Origin: Puniceicoccaceae bacterium K14
GTDB taxonomy: Bacteria > Verrucomicrobiota > Verrucomicrobiia > Opitutales > Opitutaceae
NCBI GenBank assembly: GCA_022538095.1
Contig: JAKYXN010000043.1
Location: 1-45,046 of the forward strand
Direction of reading: 5' to 3'
Length of the DNA stretch: 45,046 nt
Positions 43,949 through 45,046 of the stretch are shown piece by piece. The notes under the pieces are model-generated. The model was not told the origin of the DNA and searched no databases. It saw only the letters and a program-made list of their open reading frames with translations. Each line of letters starts with the position of its first letter. Within the stretch, counting starts at the first letter, position 1. A program made the translations under genes and the position numbers.

Positions 43949-43994
43949 AGTTACTACAGAGTAGCAGAATACTGGGATAAATGTCGTCACCAAT

Positions 43995-44010
43995 TTGTAA
44001 AAGGTTGTAT
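43995..44010 (-). promoter_or_regulatory. Direct repeat before the VWA-kinase-regulator operon
   Basis: TTGTAA (43995-44000) and TTGTAT (44005-44010) on the plus strand are spaced exactly 10 bases, 47-62 bases before the GTG start. They match the repeats at 40253-40307 and suggest autoregulation by the encoded OmpR-type regulator. Confidence 0.45.
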
Positions 44011-44052
44011 TTTTGAGGGGAAGAATTCGGGGAGTAAATTGGGGCTGAAAGA

Positions 44053-44745
44053 CTAACTTTCGGGGGCACCGCCTGCAAGGTCAGCGACAAAGAGCCAATA
44101 GGAAGCTCGTTTGGCGCCTTTGTAGATTTTTGCAGGGACGACTTTTACTTTGTAGCCGGCTTGTCGCAGTCGTTCTTCGAATTTTTTGTCTTGGGAGCAG
44201 GACCAATAGATGACCCTACCGTCTGGTTTTAACAGGGAACGAACTGCCCGAATACCGAGGTCGTTATAGAGATTTGCATTTCCTTTTGCGACGAGCGCTT
44301 CTGGACCGTTGTCTACGTCGAGCATGATCGCATTGTAAGTTTCCGGCTTTGCCTGGCTGATGACTTTTATCACGTCCTCCTGAATGAGGTTTACTCGTGG
44401 GTCTTCGAGCGCCGATTCATTCAGTTCTTTGAGGTGGGTTTTGTTCCAGTCGATGATTTCCGGCATCAGTTCGACCGTGTCAATTTGGGTGTGTTCGCCT
44501 GAAGACGACAAAACGCTTTTTAAGGTGTAGCCCAGTCCGAGTCCTCCTATCATTACGCGAGAGGCGTCGTCTTCGCTCAGTTTCTCTGATCCCAGTTCAC
44601 CTAAGATGATTTCGGAGTAACTAGTTTGAGAATGCATCAAGCCTTGGTTGTTCACATGGATGGAGTATTTTCCATCGTGGGTGAACAGGGCTAGGGTTGA
44701 GCCATCGGAGGTTTTTGCCTCGGCGAGCTTGATTTGTGGTTTCAT
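44053..44745 (-). CDS. Spermidine-synthase-like protein (methyltransferase fold)
   Basis: In this 230-residue protein, residues 25-50 (YSIHVNNQGLMHSQTSYSEI) resemble the beta-hairpin lead of spermidine synthases. RVMIGGLGLGYTLKSVLSS is the glycine-rich nucleotide-binding loop. TVELMPEIIDWNKTHL is the acidic strand 2, INLIQEDV-like VNLIQEDVIKVI strand 3, and AIMLDVDNGPEALV strand 4. The final part (RVIYWSCSQDKKFEERLRQA) completes a Rossmann-like methyltransferase fold. Members of this group without the full polyamine-binding residues are common and of unknown substrate. ATG at 44745 is used; a TTG directly before it is possible. It appears to be a single-gene unit, separated by about 104 bases from the VWA operon. 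Confidence 0.8.
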   Translation of the reverse strand: MKPQIKLAEAKTSDGSTLALFTHDGKYSIHVNNQGLMHSQTSYSEIILGELGSEKLSEDDASRVMIGGLGLGYTLKSVLSSSGEHTQIDTVELMPEIIDWNKTHLKELNESALEDPRVNLIQEDVIKVISQAKPETYNAIMLDVDNGPEALVAKGNANLYNDLGIRAVRSLLKPDGRVIYWSCSQDKKFEERLRQAGYKVKVVPAKIYKGAKRASYWLFVADLAGGAPES

Positions 44746-45046
44746 CAATAAGAAGGCCTTGAGTAATTTGGCAGGCTTGCAAACTTAATTTGTGTTAATT
44801 GAACCGCTTGTCGAAAAACCTCTGTATTTACTGTCTTCCTTTCTTGTTTTAATTAGGCAGTTAGGATGTGTTCTCTCGGACTGTTCGTCGTATCGAGAGG
44901 GAGTGGATGCGACGTTGTATTCAACTTTTGAGTTTAAACACATTATTGGGCTGAGGTGCACTGGTATTGGTAGACAGAAGATTCTCTATTGTTAGGTATG
45001 TTGTCAGATCGGTTTATGGGTATGTTAGTTGTCGTATCAGCTTTTC
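44746..45046. other. End of window, no recognisable gene
   Basis: About 300 AT-rich bases. One short palindrome (CTCTCG 44873-44878 / CGAGAG 44894-44899) and only short open frames; no tRNA or known repeat was seen. Confidence 0.4.

Noticed and set aside
43290-43964. 224-codon plus-strand frame opposite the VWA gene
   Set aside because: Antisense shadow; the minus-strand VWA domain with MIDAS is clearly the real gene.

Overview
The window most likely comes from the chromosome of a free-living, Gram-negative member of Verrucomicrobiota, class Opitutae or close to it. This is inferred from several lineage-typical signs: a PEP-CTERM protein, secreted proteins with the repeated 'LIGG..V / LIRA.GP' module, and a TonB-receptor N-terminus of the 'FELSPFEV' type. 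Base composition looks moderate, near 45-50% GC by eye. Housekeeping genes (rsmG, rpsU, ung, nirBD) are intact. No rRNA, tRNA, transposase or integrase gene was seen.

Layout. (1) 1-7265, minus strand: a PEP-CTERM protein, then a large secreted RHS/YD-repeat protein with a P-domain-like insert, followed by a smaller RHS/FN3 companion. (2) 7847-16262, plus strand: a compact cluster of twelve genes. It opens with RebB-family R-body structural proteins (four paralogues), continues with unrecognised small proteins and a BACON-domain protein, and ends with a large protein translationally coupled to a LodB/halogenase-like flavoprotein. The last pair resembles the LodA/LodB systems, in which a flavoprotein matures a protein-derived quinone cofactor. 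An HTH-only AraC regulator converges on the end of the cluster. This R-body plus candidate quinoprotein locus is the best candidate for an undescribed system. (3) 16778-19985: a tiny putative lipoprotein and nirB-nirD (assimilatory nitrite reductase), ending in a strong terminator.

(4) 20369-31714: a complete type I-C CRISPR-Cas system (cas3-cas5-cas8c-cas7-cas4-cas1-cas2) with a 31-repeat array. The operon also carries two non-cas genes (pRiA4b ORF-3-like and S23/four-helix-bundle) with short AT-rich repeats at their borders. There is an unexplained 387-base gap after cas3, and a run of 10 G in the Walker A codons of cas3. (5) 31820-34048: rsmG, rpsU and ung.

(6) 34274-43948, minus strand: a signalling and surface module of VWA protein - histidine kinase - response regulator - VWA protein - VIT/VWA protein fused to a TonB-receptor-like barrel. 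Ten-base-spaced TTGTA(T/A) direct repeats stand upstream of both transcription blocks and suggest control by the encoded regulator. (7) 44053-44745: a spermidine-synthase-like methyltransferase-fold protein. The ends of the window hold no other recognisable genes.
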